Source: Hwanghaeella grinnelliae (GTDB lineage Bacteria > Pseudomonadota > Alphaproteobacteria > UBA8366 > Aestuariispiraceae). From it: a stretch of DNA of 64,000 nucleotides. Below are positions 29,871-38,137 of the stretch, piece by piece (position 1 is the first letter of the stretch; every line of letters begins with the position of its first letter). The notes beneath the pieces were generated by a model. That model did no database searches and was not told the DNA's origin. It saw only the letters and a list, made by a program, of their open reading frames with translations. The position numbers and the translations under genes were made by a program. The stretch is taken from NCBI RefSeq assembly GCF_004005845.1, contig NZ_SADE01000002.1, positions 1,240,421 through 1,304,420 on the forward strand, written 5' to 3'.

Positions 29871-30000
29871 CTACGCCTTTTTTGGCATCCTGCTCCACGC
29901 ATCCAGCGCCGCGATTTTGTAGGCTTCGGCGAGGGTCGGGTAGTTGAAAGTGTTCCCGACGAAATATTCCAGCGTGCCATTCAGGTTCAGGACCGCCTGG
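29871..30000 (-). pseudogene. Fragment: duplicated 3' end of sthA
   Basis: This stretch aligns without gaps to 33001-33130, the last 43 codons of sthA, including a stop codon at the same place. By hand I count 114 of 130 identical bases. The reading frame is intact (…TFNYPTLAEAYKIAALDAW then SRMPKKA and stop), and 11 of the 16 differences fall in third codon positions. The copy therefore diverged while still part of a working gene. It ends abruptly at the sequence GCCTGG, where the glpU-like fragment takes over. Confidence 0.85.
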
Positions 30001-30081
30001 CTCGGCCTCATCGGCGACCCGCTCTGGGTGGCGACGATTATCTCCGTCGTCTATGCGGGGGCGGTGTTTCGGTGGGTGTGA
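29995..30081 (+). pseudogene. Fragment: duplicated 3' end of glpU
   Basis: This stretch repeats the glpU 3' end (about 27888-27974) up to and including the stop codon, with three base differences by hand count after the shared GCCTGG. It has no start and is fused to the sthA-like fragment, overlapping it by the six-base GCCTGG. Beyond the stop codon the sequence differs from that behind glpU. Confidence 0.85.
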
Positions 30082-30091
30082 GGGGCAGACC

Positions 30092-31396
30092 TCATTGTGG
30101 GACGCGTAGATCGTCAAAAAAGGCAACGACACGATCGGCAGCGACGCGCCACCTGGTAATCTGTTCTAGAGGAAGGAAGAAGGAATACGCCATATGGTCT
30201 TCTTCCACGCGGATCTGGCAAAGCCGGTCCTCCCAGGCGCCGCGTAAGCAATTCAAAACGACACGTCGCCCTGAAACCGGGTCAATCCCGGCGACAACGA
30301 CGCCTTGGCCGCTTTTCAGAACATCGATGTCCATTGCCGATACTTCCTGGACTCTATCAAGCGATAGCGCGTCATCGGGAATGCGGGCGGGGCGGACGTT
30401 GTATCGAATTTCCAAAAGGTCGTCGAAGAACCGGGCGCGGTCACGGGTCCCTATGAGCATGTCGCTGCGCACGGCTAGAGAATTGGGGGTGACGATTGGC
30501 AAAAACTCGGGCGGTACAGAGTATAGATGCGGTCCGACGGCGACGCGCTGAATGTCGATTATCTCTGTTCTCAACGCATCGGCAAAGTCCGTGCGTGGGA
30601 AGCAACTCCCGATATTGCCGTGCCGGCCGTTTCGGTAGAATTCTTGCTTGCGAATAGACCAGTTGCCGACGATCCGGACCATGTCGTCATCGCGCACCAT
30701 CAATGTCAAATGGGGAGACCGGTACCCCTTTTTCAAAGAGAAGAAACCGAGTTGGGCGATTGAGGACAGGGCCTTTTCCCTATGGTTGGTGGCAAGACAC
30801 CAGGGCTGGCCGTCGGCGATCTCGACCGCTTGCGTGAGTATTCGTGATGGTTGCTCCTTCCCGACCAGCGCAACGATGGACAAACACATGCAGGCAGTGG
30901 CGCCGATAACCGAGAATCGAAAGCGCCGGATAGCGGCAAATCCGGCCGCTGATAGACAACCGGCCAACACAATGCCGAAATCGAGCGGTCGACCCAATGC
31001 ACTGCCACCAAGTATGTTGGCTAGAAGGATGGCGAGCGTAAGGCCCACAACAGCCCCGGTGGCCACAAGAATTCCGAAGTCGATTGCGGCGCGCCAGCAG
31101 GTTTCAGGACCCTTGATCGATGCAGATGTGAGCCGTCCCCTCGCCGTTGCAACGATCAACCGTAGCGCTAATGCAGCCAGCACTATGATGCATAAGAGCA
31201 CCAAAATGGCATTGCCGACAAAATAACCGAAATTTTGGTCCGACCAACGCACTGGGCCAAAGAGCAGCGATGCGGCGACAAACGCAATCACGGACAAGAC
31301 CGCAGCACGCCACATCAGGAAGAGCTGCATGAGGGGGGAAATCAGGCCCAATACCAGAGCGGATATCGTGCAAGCATCTGCCAACTCTTGGGCCAT
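30092..31396 (-). CDS. Membrane protein of unknown function, 434 aa
   Basis: The N-terminal half has about six hydrophobic segments (about residues 10-28, 30-46, 57-83, 104-128, 140-158, 163-180). The C-terminal half (about 185-434) is soluble and, by topology, could be periplasmic. It contains strand-like stretches such as HLTLMVRDDDMVRIVGNWSI and two or more cysteines. I recognise no family. Codon use is like that of the flanking core genes. Its stop lies ten bases past the glpU-like fragment, at the start of the second cargo segment. The next gene at 31547 is divergent. Confidence 0.6.
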   Translation of the reverse strand: MAQELADACTISALVLGLISPLMQLFLMWRAAVLSVIAFVAASLLFGPVRWSDQNFGYFVGNAILVLLCIIVLAALALRLIVATARGRLTSASIKGPETCWRAAIDFGILVATGAVVGLTLAILLANILGGSALGRPLDFGIVLAGCLSAAGFAAIRRFRFSVIGATACMCLSIVALVGKEQPSRILTQAVEIADGQPWCLATNHREKALSSIAQLGFFSLKKGYRSPHLTLMVRDDDMVRIVGNWSIRKQEFYRNGRHGNIGSCFPRTDFADALRTEIIDIQRVAVGPHLYSVPPEFLPIVTPNSLAVRSDMLIGTRDRARFFDDLLEIRYNVRPARIPDDALSLDRVQEVSAMDIDVLKSGQGVVVAGIDPVSGRRVVLNCLRGAWEDRLCQIRVEEDHMAYSFFLPLEQITRWRVAADRVVAFFDDLRVPQ

Positions 31397-31546
31397 CGTA
31401 AGCGGTCTTTGATTGATATGGGCGTGAACACGGAAAGATGGTAGATTTTCTAGGGCAACAATGTGTCACAATTAGGGCTGGTTCCACACCTTTGGCGCGT
31501 GTCGGTTCGACGGTGCTTCACTGAGCACGTGAAAGGGTTGATCGCT

Positions 31547-31912
31547 ATGTTTGGTAAAATCGGAAATGCAGTCTTCAAAGGCGCGGTCTTTGCCTGTATC
31601 GCCTATGTCGCCGTCGTTCTTTCCAGCATTCCTGCTTCCCTGCTGCTTCCGTCGTTCGAAGAAGTCACAACCCAGCGCGCCACGAGTTGTTATTGGACAA
31701 ATGCCATGCTTGTCTTTGTCGAATGCGGAAGCGCTGTGGAGGCCGGGGTGTGGAAGAGTGCCTATTACAACGCCTGGACGATGGCCATCTACAGCCCCTT
31801 CATCGCCATGAGCTCGATCAAGGCGTTCGTTCAGGTGCTGCTGGCCTATGCGCCTGCCGTGTTTCTGCTCTATGTGCTCATCCGCATCATCAAACGGACG
31901 TGGTCGCGGTGA
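31547..31912 (+). CDS. Small membrane protein of unknown function, 121 aa
   Basis: Two clear hydrophobic segments, KGAVFACIAYVAVVLSSIPA near residues 9-30 and a C-terminal one near 92-115. A third, weaker stretch between them includes AYYNAWTMAIYSPFIAMS. Two cysteines (TSCYW and FVECGS) sit in the loop. I start at ATG 31547, which has a GAAAGGG sequence upstream; the frame is open 28 codons earlier but that part lacks a ribosome binding site. No family is recognised. It is convergent with the GST gene. Confidence 0.5.
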   Translation: MFGKIGNAVFKGAVFACIAYVAVVLSSIPASLLLPSFEEVTTQRATSCYWTNAMLVFVECGSAVEAGVWKSAYYNAWTMAIYSPFIAMSSIKAFVQVLLAYAPAVFLLYVLIRIIKRTWSR

Positions 31913-31972
31913 GGATCTGGCATCCTGCCGGTGATACGAACGCCGGCCGGGTGGCGGGATTGGGACGTTCCT

Positions 31973-32569
31973 TCAAGGGACGCCATTGCGGCAATGCTGC
32001 GAAAAACCGGGACGGGAAGACAGGCGATCCATCCAGGCTGCGATAGCCGGCAGGGCGGGGCGGTCCATCGGGGTCCGCTCCCAGCGGTTGGTGGAGAGCG
32101 CGAGCACGATATCGGCGAGGGTGAAATCGCCACCGGCGGCATAGGCGCCGGTGGAACTGAGCCGGTCCTCCAGAATGCGCATCTGCTTGGTCCAGTCGCG
32201 GATGCTGGCGTCCTGCACGGCGGGGTCGGCGAAGTCGGGATGGTTGCGGACGCGGCCCATGAAGACGCCGCGCCAGGCGGTGTTCAGGTCGCTCGCCTGC
32301 CAGTCCATCCAGCTTTCAACCTGGGCGCGGGCGGCGGGTGTTTCGGGCAGCAGGTCGTGCCGACCTTCGCGCGCGGCGAGATAGCGGCAGATCGTGTTCG
32401 ATTCGGTCAAGACAAGGCCGCCGTCGACCAGCACCGGAACCAGTCCTTTGGGATTGAGCGCGCGGATGTCCGTGTCCGTCTCGTCATGCGCGGGGGTAAG
32501 CCCCAGTTCCGCGCAGGTCCACAAGACCTTGCGGACATTGATCGAAGACGACCGGCCCAGGAGTTTCAT
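31973..32569 (-). CDS. Glutathione S-transferase family protein, 198 aa
   Basis: An N-terminal thioredoxin-like domain (about residues 1-78) holds the glutathione site: GRSSSINVRKV with a candidate catalytic serine, the cis-Pro segment GLVPVLVDGG, and the ES motif LTESNTICRYLA. The helical C-terminal domain (about 88-198) contains FTLADIVLALSTNRW, the N-capping-box region of the GST fold. Length is normal. The reaction and substrate cannot be told; such single GSTs are often of broad detoxifying function. It lies in the second cargo segment between glpU and sthA. Confidence 0.9.
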   Translation of the reverse strand: MKLLGRSSSINVRKVLWTCAELGLTPAHDETDTDIRALNPKGLVPVLVDGGLVLTESNTICRYLAAREGRHDLLPETPAARAQVESWMDWQASDLNTAWRGVFMGRVRNHPDFADPAVQDASIRDWTKQMRILEDRLSSTGAYAAGGDFTLADIVLALSTNRWERTPMDRPALPAIAAWMDRLSSRPGFSQHCRNGVP

Positions 32570-32609
32570 GGTGGAGTGACCCTTGGTTTTATGGCGACGC
32601 GGTGCGTCC

Positions 32610-32987
32610 CTAGTTCTTGGCCGGTGTACTGGGGTCGTAGCGCCGGCTGAGCCGTTTCAAAATCATCCGGTCCACGAAATAGGCAGCGTAGCAGAGAACA
32701 ATGAAAATCGGGCCGACCAGATACCTGTCCGGGTCGCTGAGGAACAATGTCGAAAGAGAATAGTACAACACCGGTACAGCGAACGGTGCCGAAAAAAGCA
32801 AAACAAGCCGAAGCGGCGACACGCCCCATTTCCACGCGAGTTTGACGGAGCTGTAGACCAGCCATGCAAAGATGATCGGTAGAAGGACTGACATAATAGC
32901 GCTGAAAAAAGACTTCGCTCCATCATCGTCAGCGAGAGCTGGAAAGGGCGCGACCAGCATGGCGGCCAGAAAAGCGAACTGAAGCAT
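32610..32987 (-). CDS. Small membrane protein with signal peptide-like start, 125 aa
   Basis: The N-terminus MLQFAFLAAMLVAPFPALADD looks like a signal peptide with cleavage after ALA. Three further hydrophobic segments follow (about residues 30-48, 58-76, 85-105) and a basic C-terminus (MILKRLSRRYDP). No family recognised. The start at 32987 is 14 bases beyond the sthA stop codon on the same strand, so it may be translated from the sthA message. There is no strong ribosome binding site. Confidence 0.5.
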   Translation of the reverse strand: MLQFAFLAAMLVAPFPALADDDGAKSFFSAIMSVLLPIIFAWLVYSSVKLAWKWGVSPLRLVLLFSAPFAVPVLYYSLSTLFLSDPDRYLVGPIFIVLCYAAYFVDRMILKRLSRRYDPSTPAKN

Positions 32988-33000
32988 TGCGGACACGCGG

Positions 33001-34398
33001 CTATCCCTTCCTCGGCATCCTATTCCACGCATCCAACGCGGCGATTTTGTAGGCTTCGGCCAGGGTCGGGTAGTTGAAGGTGTTTTCCACGAAGTATTCC
33101 AGCGTGCCTTTCAGGTTCAGGACCGCCTGGCCGATATGGATCAGCTCGGTCGCGCCTTCGCCGACGATATGGACGCCCAGCAGGCGGTGGGTCTTGATGG
33201 AGAAGATCATTTTCATCATGCCGCTGTCCAAGCCCATGATATGGCCGCGGGAGGTTTCCCGGAACCGGGCGATGCCGCATTCATAGGGTATGCCGCGTTC
33301 TTCGACTTCCTCCTCGGTCATGCCGCAGGTGGAAATCTCCGGCACGGCGTAAATGCCATAGGGGAAATATTCCGGCGGCTTCTGCGCTTTCTCCCCCAGC
33401 GCGTGGCAGGCGGCGATGCGCCCCTGTTCCATCGAGGTGGAGGCGAGGCTGGGAAAGCCGATGACGTCGCCGGCGGCATAGACATGGGGGACCTCGGTCT
33501 GGAAAGTCGCCGGGTTGACCTTGATGCGCCCGCGATGGTCGACCGTCAGGCCGACGGCGTCCAGGTTAAGACTGTCGGTCGCGCCCATCCTGCCCGCCGC
33601 GAACAGGACCATGTCGGACTTGCACACCCGGCCGCCTTCCAGATGGGTGATGCATTGGCCGTCTTCCCGCGTCACTTTCACCACGGCCTTGCCCATGCGG
33701 AGTGTGACGCCGCGGTCGCGCAGTTGGTGGGTGAAATCCTCGATCAATTCCCGGTCGATGAAATCCAGCATCGTATCCCGCGGTTCGATCAGGGTGGCCG
33801 GGACGTCGAGCGCGGAGAAGATCGTCGCGTATTCGACGCCGATGACGCCGGCGCCGATCACCACGATCGACCGGGGAATTCGGTTCACGTCCAACACGTC
33901 GTCGCTGTCGAGCACGTTTTCACCGTCGAAGGGCACCCAGTCCGGTCGGAACGGGTTGGTGCCGACGCAGAGCAGGAAGGCCTTGGCGCTGACCAGATGC
34001 CGCTCGCCGTCCTCGCCGGTCACTTCCACGGTGTGGGGGTCGGTGAAGCGGGCCGCGCCCATGATTGTATCCACGTGGTTGCGGGCGAATTGATGCTCCA
34101 GAACCTCGACTTCATGGTCCAGTGTCTTCAGCAGCCGGTGGCGCAGATCGTCGGAGGAAATGTCCTGCTTCACCCGATAGGCCCGGCCATAGAAGCCGCG
34201 CTCGCGCCAGCCCGACAGGTTCAGCACCGTCTCCCGCAAGGTCTTGGACGGGATGGTGCCGGTATGGACCGAAACGCCGCCCACGCGCCGGCCTTTTTCC
34301 ACAACCAGCGCGTTTCGGCCGAACTTGGCCGCCTGAATGGCCGCGCGCCGCCCGGCCGGGCCGCTGCCCACCACGATCAAATCATATTCGGCTTGCAT
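33001..34398 (-). CDS. sthA: Soluble (Si-specific) NAD(P)+ transhydrogenase, 465 aa
   Basis: Flavoprotein of the pyridine nucleotide-disulfide family that equilibrates NADH and NADPH in the cytoplasm. The FAD site is DLIVVGSGPAGRRAAIQAAK, the NAD(P) site IVVIGAGVIGVEYATIFSAL, and the second FAD segment VYAAGDVIGFPSLASTSMEQG. Where dihydrolipoamide dehydrogenases have the redox-active Cys pair, it reads GGVSVHTGTIPSKTLRE. Both cysteines are missing, as expected for transhydrogenase-like members. Length is standard. The ATG at 34398 follows AGGGGAAAAG. The last 43 codons exist a second time, at 29871-30000. Confidence 0.9.
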   Translation of the reverse strand: MQAEYDLIVVGSGPAGRRAAIQAAKFGRNALVVEKGRRVGGVSVHTGTIPSKTLRETVLNLSGWRERGFYGRAYRVKQDISSDDLRHRLLKTLDHEVEVLEHQFARNHVDTIMGAARFTDPHTVEVTGEDGERHLVSAKAFLLCVGTNPFRPDWVPFDGENVLDSDDVLDVNRIPRSIVVIGAGVIGVEYATIFSALDVPATLIEPRDTMLDFIDRELIEDFTHQLRDRGVTLRMGKAVVKVTREDGQCITHLEGGRVCKSDMVLFAAGRMGATDSLNLDAVGLTVDHRGRIKVNPATFQTEVPHVYAAGDVIGFPSLASTSMEQGRIAACHALGEKAQKPPEYFPYGIYAVPEISTCGMTEEEVEERGIPYECGIARFRETSRGHIMGLDSGMMKMIFSIKTHRLLGVHIVGEGATELIHIGQAVLNLKGTLEYFVENTFNYPTLAEAYKIAALDAWNRMPRKG

Positions 34399-34769
34399 CT
34401 TTTCCCCTGCTTTCGTGCCGGCCGTGTCATTCCCCAGATAGGCATATCGCGATGCATATCATTCCGCACTTCCGCCTGTATATCCGACCAGACTAACCGG
34501 AAGCTTGCCAAATTGCGCCGGTTTTATTCCAGCGGCGATCCAACCCGTGCCGGTTTTACCAGACGCGGCCGATATAGGGCGATTATACTATGACTATACT
34601 GCGACAATACTGCTATGGGCCCGCTTAAGTGCAGTTGACACAAGGCGCTGTCATGTCATGCTGGTATTCGAATTCGGGCGGCGAAACGATCCGGATCGTC
34701 ATTGCGGGTTTACAGTAACAACAAATCACGCAACGGGTGCGGCGGAAGACCGCGTCCGGGTTGAGGGGC
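34399..34769. other. Divergent control region between sthA and the Anbu operon
   Basis: About 370 bases without a gene. For sthA a perfect TATAAT lies on the minus strand at 34587-34582, in a short AT-rich stretch with near repeats of the ACTATACTG type. For the plus-strand operon a TTGACA at 34635-34640 is a possible -35, but no good -10 follows. Nothing else is recognised. Confidence 0.35.
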
Positions 34770-36191
34770 ATGGTACTCGCGAAAGCTTTCGATGAAATGA
34801 CGCTTGCAGGCGGCGCTTGCCGCGACGCCTACAAGGGGCTTTCCCAATGGCTTCAATGGACGCCGACCGATTTCCTTCGGATGAAGCGCCAGGAAGCCGA
34901 TGTTTTATTCCGGCGACTGGGGATTACCTTTGCCGTCTATGGCGAAGGGGGCGATCCGGAACGGCTGATTCCGTTCGACATTATTCCGCGCGTCCTGTCT
35001 GCGCCGGAATGGCAGCGGATGGAAGACGGCCTGCGTCAGCGGGTCAAAGCGCTGAACATGTTCCTGAACGACGTTTATCACGACCAGGAAATTCTGAAGG
35101 CCGGGATCATCCCCGAAAAGCTGGTCCTGAATAACTCCTCCTACCTGCCGGAAATGCAGGGGGTGGACGTTCCGGGCAATGTCTACAGCCATATCGCCGG
35201 GATCGACATGGTCCGGGTCGGTGAGGACGATTTTTACGTTCTGGAAGACAATTGCCGCACGCCGTCTGGTGTTTCCTACATGCTGGAAAACCGGGAAGTG
35301 ATGATGCGCCTGTTCCCCGCCCTATTCGCGGAACACCGGATCGCGCCGGTCGACAGCTATGGCGATGCGCTTCTGGATACGCTGAAGGAATGCGCGCCGC
35401 CGAAAACGACGGGGGACCCGACCGTCGTGGTCCTGACGCCGGGCATCTATAACAGCGCCTATTTCGAGCATTCCTTCCTGGCCGACCAAATGGGTGTGGA
35501 ACTGGTCGAGGGGCCGGACCTGTTCGTCGATGACGGCAAGGTGTTCATGCGCACCACCCAAGGGCCGCAGAAGGTCGACGTCATCTATCGGCGGATCGAC
35601 GACACATTCCTGGATCCGCTGACCTTCGACCCGAATTCCGTGCTGGGCGTGCCGGGCATCATGAACGCCTACCGGTCCGGCCAGGTGACGCTGGCGAATG
35701 CGGTCGGGGCGGGGATCGCCGACGACAAGGCGATCTATACCTATGTGCCCGACATGATAAAATTCTATCTGGGCGAAGAACCGATTCTGAAAAACGTCCC
35801 GACCTATAAATGCGGGGAAGCGGACGACCTGGCCTATGTTCTCGACAATCTGGCGGAGCTGGTGGTCAAGGAAGTCCACGGGTCCGGCGGTTACGGCATG
35901 CTTGTCGGCCCGGCGGCCAGCAAGCAGGAGCGCGAGGACTATGCCGAACGCCTGAAGGCCGCGCCGGACGAGTTCATCGCCCAGCCGACATTGGCGTTGA
36001 GTACCTGCCCGACCTTCGTGGAATCCGGCGTCGCACCCCGCCATGTGGACTTTCGGCCCTTCGTGCTGTCCGGCAAGGATATCCGGATGGTGAAGGGCGG
36101 TTTGACCCGGGTCGCCTTGCGCGACGGTTCGCTCGTGGTGAATTCAAGCCAGGGCGGCGGGACCAAGGACACTTGGGTCTTGGAAGAATAA
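34770..36191 (+). CDS. Circularly permuted ATP-grasp protein of the Anbu operon, 473 aa
   Basis: Matches the COG2308 type of circularly permuted ATP-grasp proteins. Conserved pieces are FDEMTLAGGACRDAYKGLSQWL at the start, RVKALNMFLNDVYHDQEIL, and the ATP-grasp region DDFYVLEDNCRTPSGVSYMLENR. HGSGGYGMLVGP and FVLSGKDIRMVKGGLTRVAL come later. It is expected to ligate an amino group to a carboxylate with ATP, giving a peptide or amide bond; the substrate is not known. It is the first gene of four that always travel together: ATP-grasp, alpha-E, transglutaminase, Anbu. The start at ATG 34770 is preceded by GAGGGG; an in-frame GTG at 34737 is less likely. Confidence 0.92.
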   Translation: MVLAKAFDEMTLAGGACRDAYKGLSQWLQWTPTDFLRMKRQEADVLFRRLGITFAVYGEGGDPERLIPFDIIPRVLSAPEWQRMEDGLRQRVKALNMFLNDVYHDQEILKAGIIPEKLVLNNSSYLPEMQGVDVPGNVYSHIAGIDMVRVGEDDFYVLEDNCRTPSGVSYMLENREVMMRLFPALFAEHRIAPVDSYGDALLDTLKECAPPKTTGDPTVVVLTPGIYNSAYFEHSFLADQMGVELVEGPDLFVDDGKVFMRTTQGPQKVDVIYRRIDDTFLDPLTFDPNSVLGVPGIMNAYRSGQVTLANAVGAGIADDKAIYTYVPDMIKFYLGEEPILKNVPTYKCGEADDLAYVLDNLAELVVKEVHGSGGYGMLVGPAASKQEREDYAERLKAAPDEFIAQPTLALSTCPTFVESGVAPRHVDFRPFVLSGKDIRMVKGGLTRVALRDGSLVVNSSQGGGTKDTWVLEE

Positions 36192-36255
36192 TGCGCGTTT
36201 CATCGGATAAGCGGGGCAGCCGCCCCGCTACAAAACGGGAGTTGATCGAAGATCC

Positions 36256-37206
36256 ATGCTGAGCCGCACCGCCAATAATCTCTACTGGCTGAGCCGCTAT
36301 ATGGAGCGGGCCGAAAACTTTGCGCGCATCCTGGAGGTCGCCGACCGGATGAGCATGATGCCGGGGGCCGCCTCCGACGCGCAGCAGTCCGAATGGTGGT
36401 CGACCCTGATGACGTCCGGCTGCGCCGAGGCTTTCGAGGAGTCAGGGCTGCGCGTCGAAGGACCGATGGTCACCGAATTTCTGGCCCGCAATCCGGAGAA
36501 CCCGTCCAGCATTTATTCCAGCATTCGTCAGGCGCGTGAGAACGGCCGTGCCGTGCGGACCAGCCTGACCATGGAAATGTGGGAATGCTTGAACGACACC
36601 TGGCTCAGTTTCGATCAACGCTGGACGGATGCGCGCCGCTACGGCGAATTGCGGTCCTTCCTGGATTGGATCAAGGAGAGGTCCACCGTTTTTCGGGGCG
36701 GCCTGTACGGCACGATGCTGCGGGATGATGCCTTCGATTTTGCGCGTCTCGGCACCTATGTGGAACGTGCGGACAACACAGCGCGAATCCTGGATGTGAA
36801 ATACCACGTCCTCCTCCCGGAAGGGGAGGAAGTGGGCGGCGGCGTCGATTATTTCCAATGGACCAGCCTGCTGCGGGCCTTCTCGGCGCTCGGCAGTTAC
36901 CACTACCTGTATCGGGAAAACCCGAAGCCTTGGAAAATCGCCGAGTTGATGATTCTGCGACGGGAGATGCCGCGTTCGTTGATCGGGTGTTACCAACAGA
37001 CCGTCTCGCATTTGGATAGGCTGGCGGAGGCTTACGGATCGCGGCATGAATGCCACCGGATCGCCGGGCAGGTCTATTCCCAACTGCAATTCGCGGATGC
37101 GAATGATATTTTCCAAAGCGGGCTTCACGAGTTTCTGTCCGATTTTATTGTCCGGAACAACCGACTCGGTAATGAAGTAGCCCGCAGCTATATGTTCTTG
37201 GGCTAA
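36256..37206 (+). CDS. Alpha-E domain-containing protein of the Anbu operon, 316 aa
   Basis: All-helical protein of the COG2307 (alpha-E) family. The opening MLSRTANNLYWLSRYMERAENFARI is the family hallmark. Later GLYGTMLRDDAFDFARLGTYVERADNTARILDVKY repeats the same 'YVERADNTARILDV' theme in the second half of the protein, which suggests internal duplication. No catalytic residue is known. The family may act as a partner of the ATP-grasp enzyme encoded 64 bases upstream; in some bacteria both are fused into one chain. Confidence 0.93.
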   Translation: MLSRTANNLYWLSRYMERAENFARILEVADRMSMMPGAASDAQQSEWWSTLMTSGCAEAFEESGLRVEGPMVTEFLARNPENPSSIYSSIRQARENGRAVRTSLTMEMWECLNDTWLSFDQRWTDARRYGELRSFLDWIKERSTVFRGGLYGTMLRDDAFDFARLGTYVERADNTARILDVKYHVLLPEGEEVGGGVDYFQWTSLLRAFSALGSYHYLYRENPKPWKIAELMILRREMPRSLIGCYQQTVSHLDRLAEAYGSRHECHRIAGQVYSQLQFADANDIFQSGLHEFLSDFIVRNNRLGNEVARSYMFLG

Positions 37207-37270
37207 CGCGCCCCGCTTCCGCGGGTGGCCGCGGATTAGCCCACTGAAATTTGTATCGGGGGCTGGATTC

Positions 37271-38089
37271 TTGTTGATATCCGTTAAGCATGAAACGCGG
37301 TACCGGTATGAAACGCCGGCCGCTTATACGATACAAAGCCTGAAGCTGACCCCGCAGAACACAAGCGGGCAACACGTTCTATCTTGGTCGCTGGATTGCG
37401 GTCAGGATGCGACGATCCCGTCTTTCGTCGATTCCTTCGGCAACCTTACCCATACTTTCGTGATCAACCGCGAGCATAGCGATGTCCTGATCCGGGTCAC
37501 CGGGAAGGTGGAAACCACCGATGTTTCCGGCATCATTGCCGGCCCCCACGACCCGTTTCCCTTGGTCGCCTATCTGCGGGAAACCGAACTGACACAGCCG
37601 AACGAAGCCTTGGAGGATCTCGCTTGGAGCGTGGCGGAGGGCGGCAAGCCACTGGACCTCGCCCATGCGCTGATGGCGGCGGTGCGGGACCGGATCGACT
37701 ATCAGGAAGGCGAGACACAGGTCGAAACCACCGCGGCGCAGGCATTGGCGCAGGGGTCGGGCGTCTGCCAGGATCACGCCCATGCCTTTATATGCTGCGC
37801 GCGGGTCAGGGGGATCCCCGCCCGCTATGTTTCGGGATATCTTCAGGCCAGCGACAACATGGATGAAGTTTATGAGGCGGGGCACGCCTGGGCGGAAGCC
37901 TATATCGAGGACCTCGGCTGGGTCGGTTTCGACGTCGCGAACCGAATTTGCCCGAGCGAAAGCCACTTGCGCGTCGCCGTAGGATTAGATTACCGCGAAG
38001 CAGCACCTATTCGAGGTTTGCGCCTCGGCGGTGGTGCTGAAAAGCTGGACGTAACCGTCCGGGTCGTGCAGGAGAATATCCAACAGTGA
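37271..38089 (+). CDS. Transglutaminase-like cysteine protease family protein, 272 aa
   Basis: An N-terminal beta domain (about residues 1-120, beginning HETRYRYETPAAYTIQSLKLTPQ) is typical of bacterial transglutaminase-like proteins of the COG1305 type. The catalytic core follows with Cys in QGSGVCQDHAHAFICCARV, His in EAGHAWAEAYIEDLGWVGFD, and Asp just after it (D-V-A-N-R). The triad is complete. It lacks a signal peptide, so it acts in the cytoplasm, possibly as a peptidase or amidase on the product of the neighbouring ATP-grasp enzyme. It is the third gene of the operon. Confidence 0.92.
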   Translation: MLISVKHETRYRYETPAAYTIQSLKLTPQNTSGQHVLSWSLDCGQDATIPSFVDSFGNLTHTFVINREHSDVLIRVTGKVETTDVSGIIAGPHDPFPLVAYLRETELTQPNEALEDLAWSVAEGGKPLDLAHALMAAVRDRIDYQEGETQVETTAAQALAQGSGVCQDHAHAFICCARVRGIPARYVSGYLQASDNMDEVYEAGHAWAEAYIEDLGWVGFDVANRICPSESHLRVAVGLDYREAAPIRGLRLGGGAEKLDVTVRVVQENIQQ

Positions 38090-38137
38090 AAATTAACAGC
38101 GACGGATGATCAGGGAGGCCTTCAGGGGCGTGCCGCG

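Noticed and set aside
27888-30081. Glycerol-gene-end direct repeats as att sites of an integrative element
   Set aside because: No integrase or tRNA is present, and the interleaved sthA repeat is better explained by tandem joining of two alleles of the region.
33136-34593. 485-codon open frame on the plus strand opposite sthA
   Set aside because: Antisense artefact; sthA has complete FAD and NAD(P) motifs.
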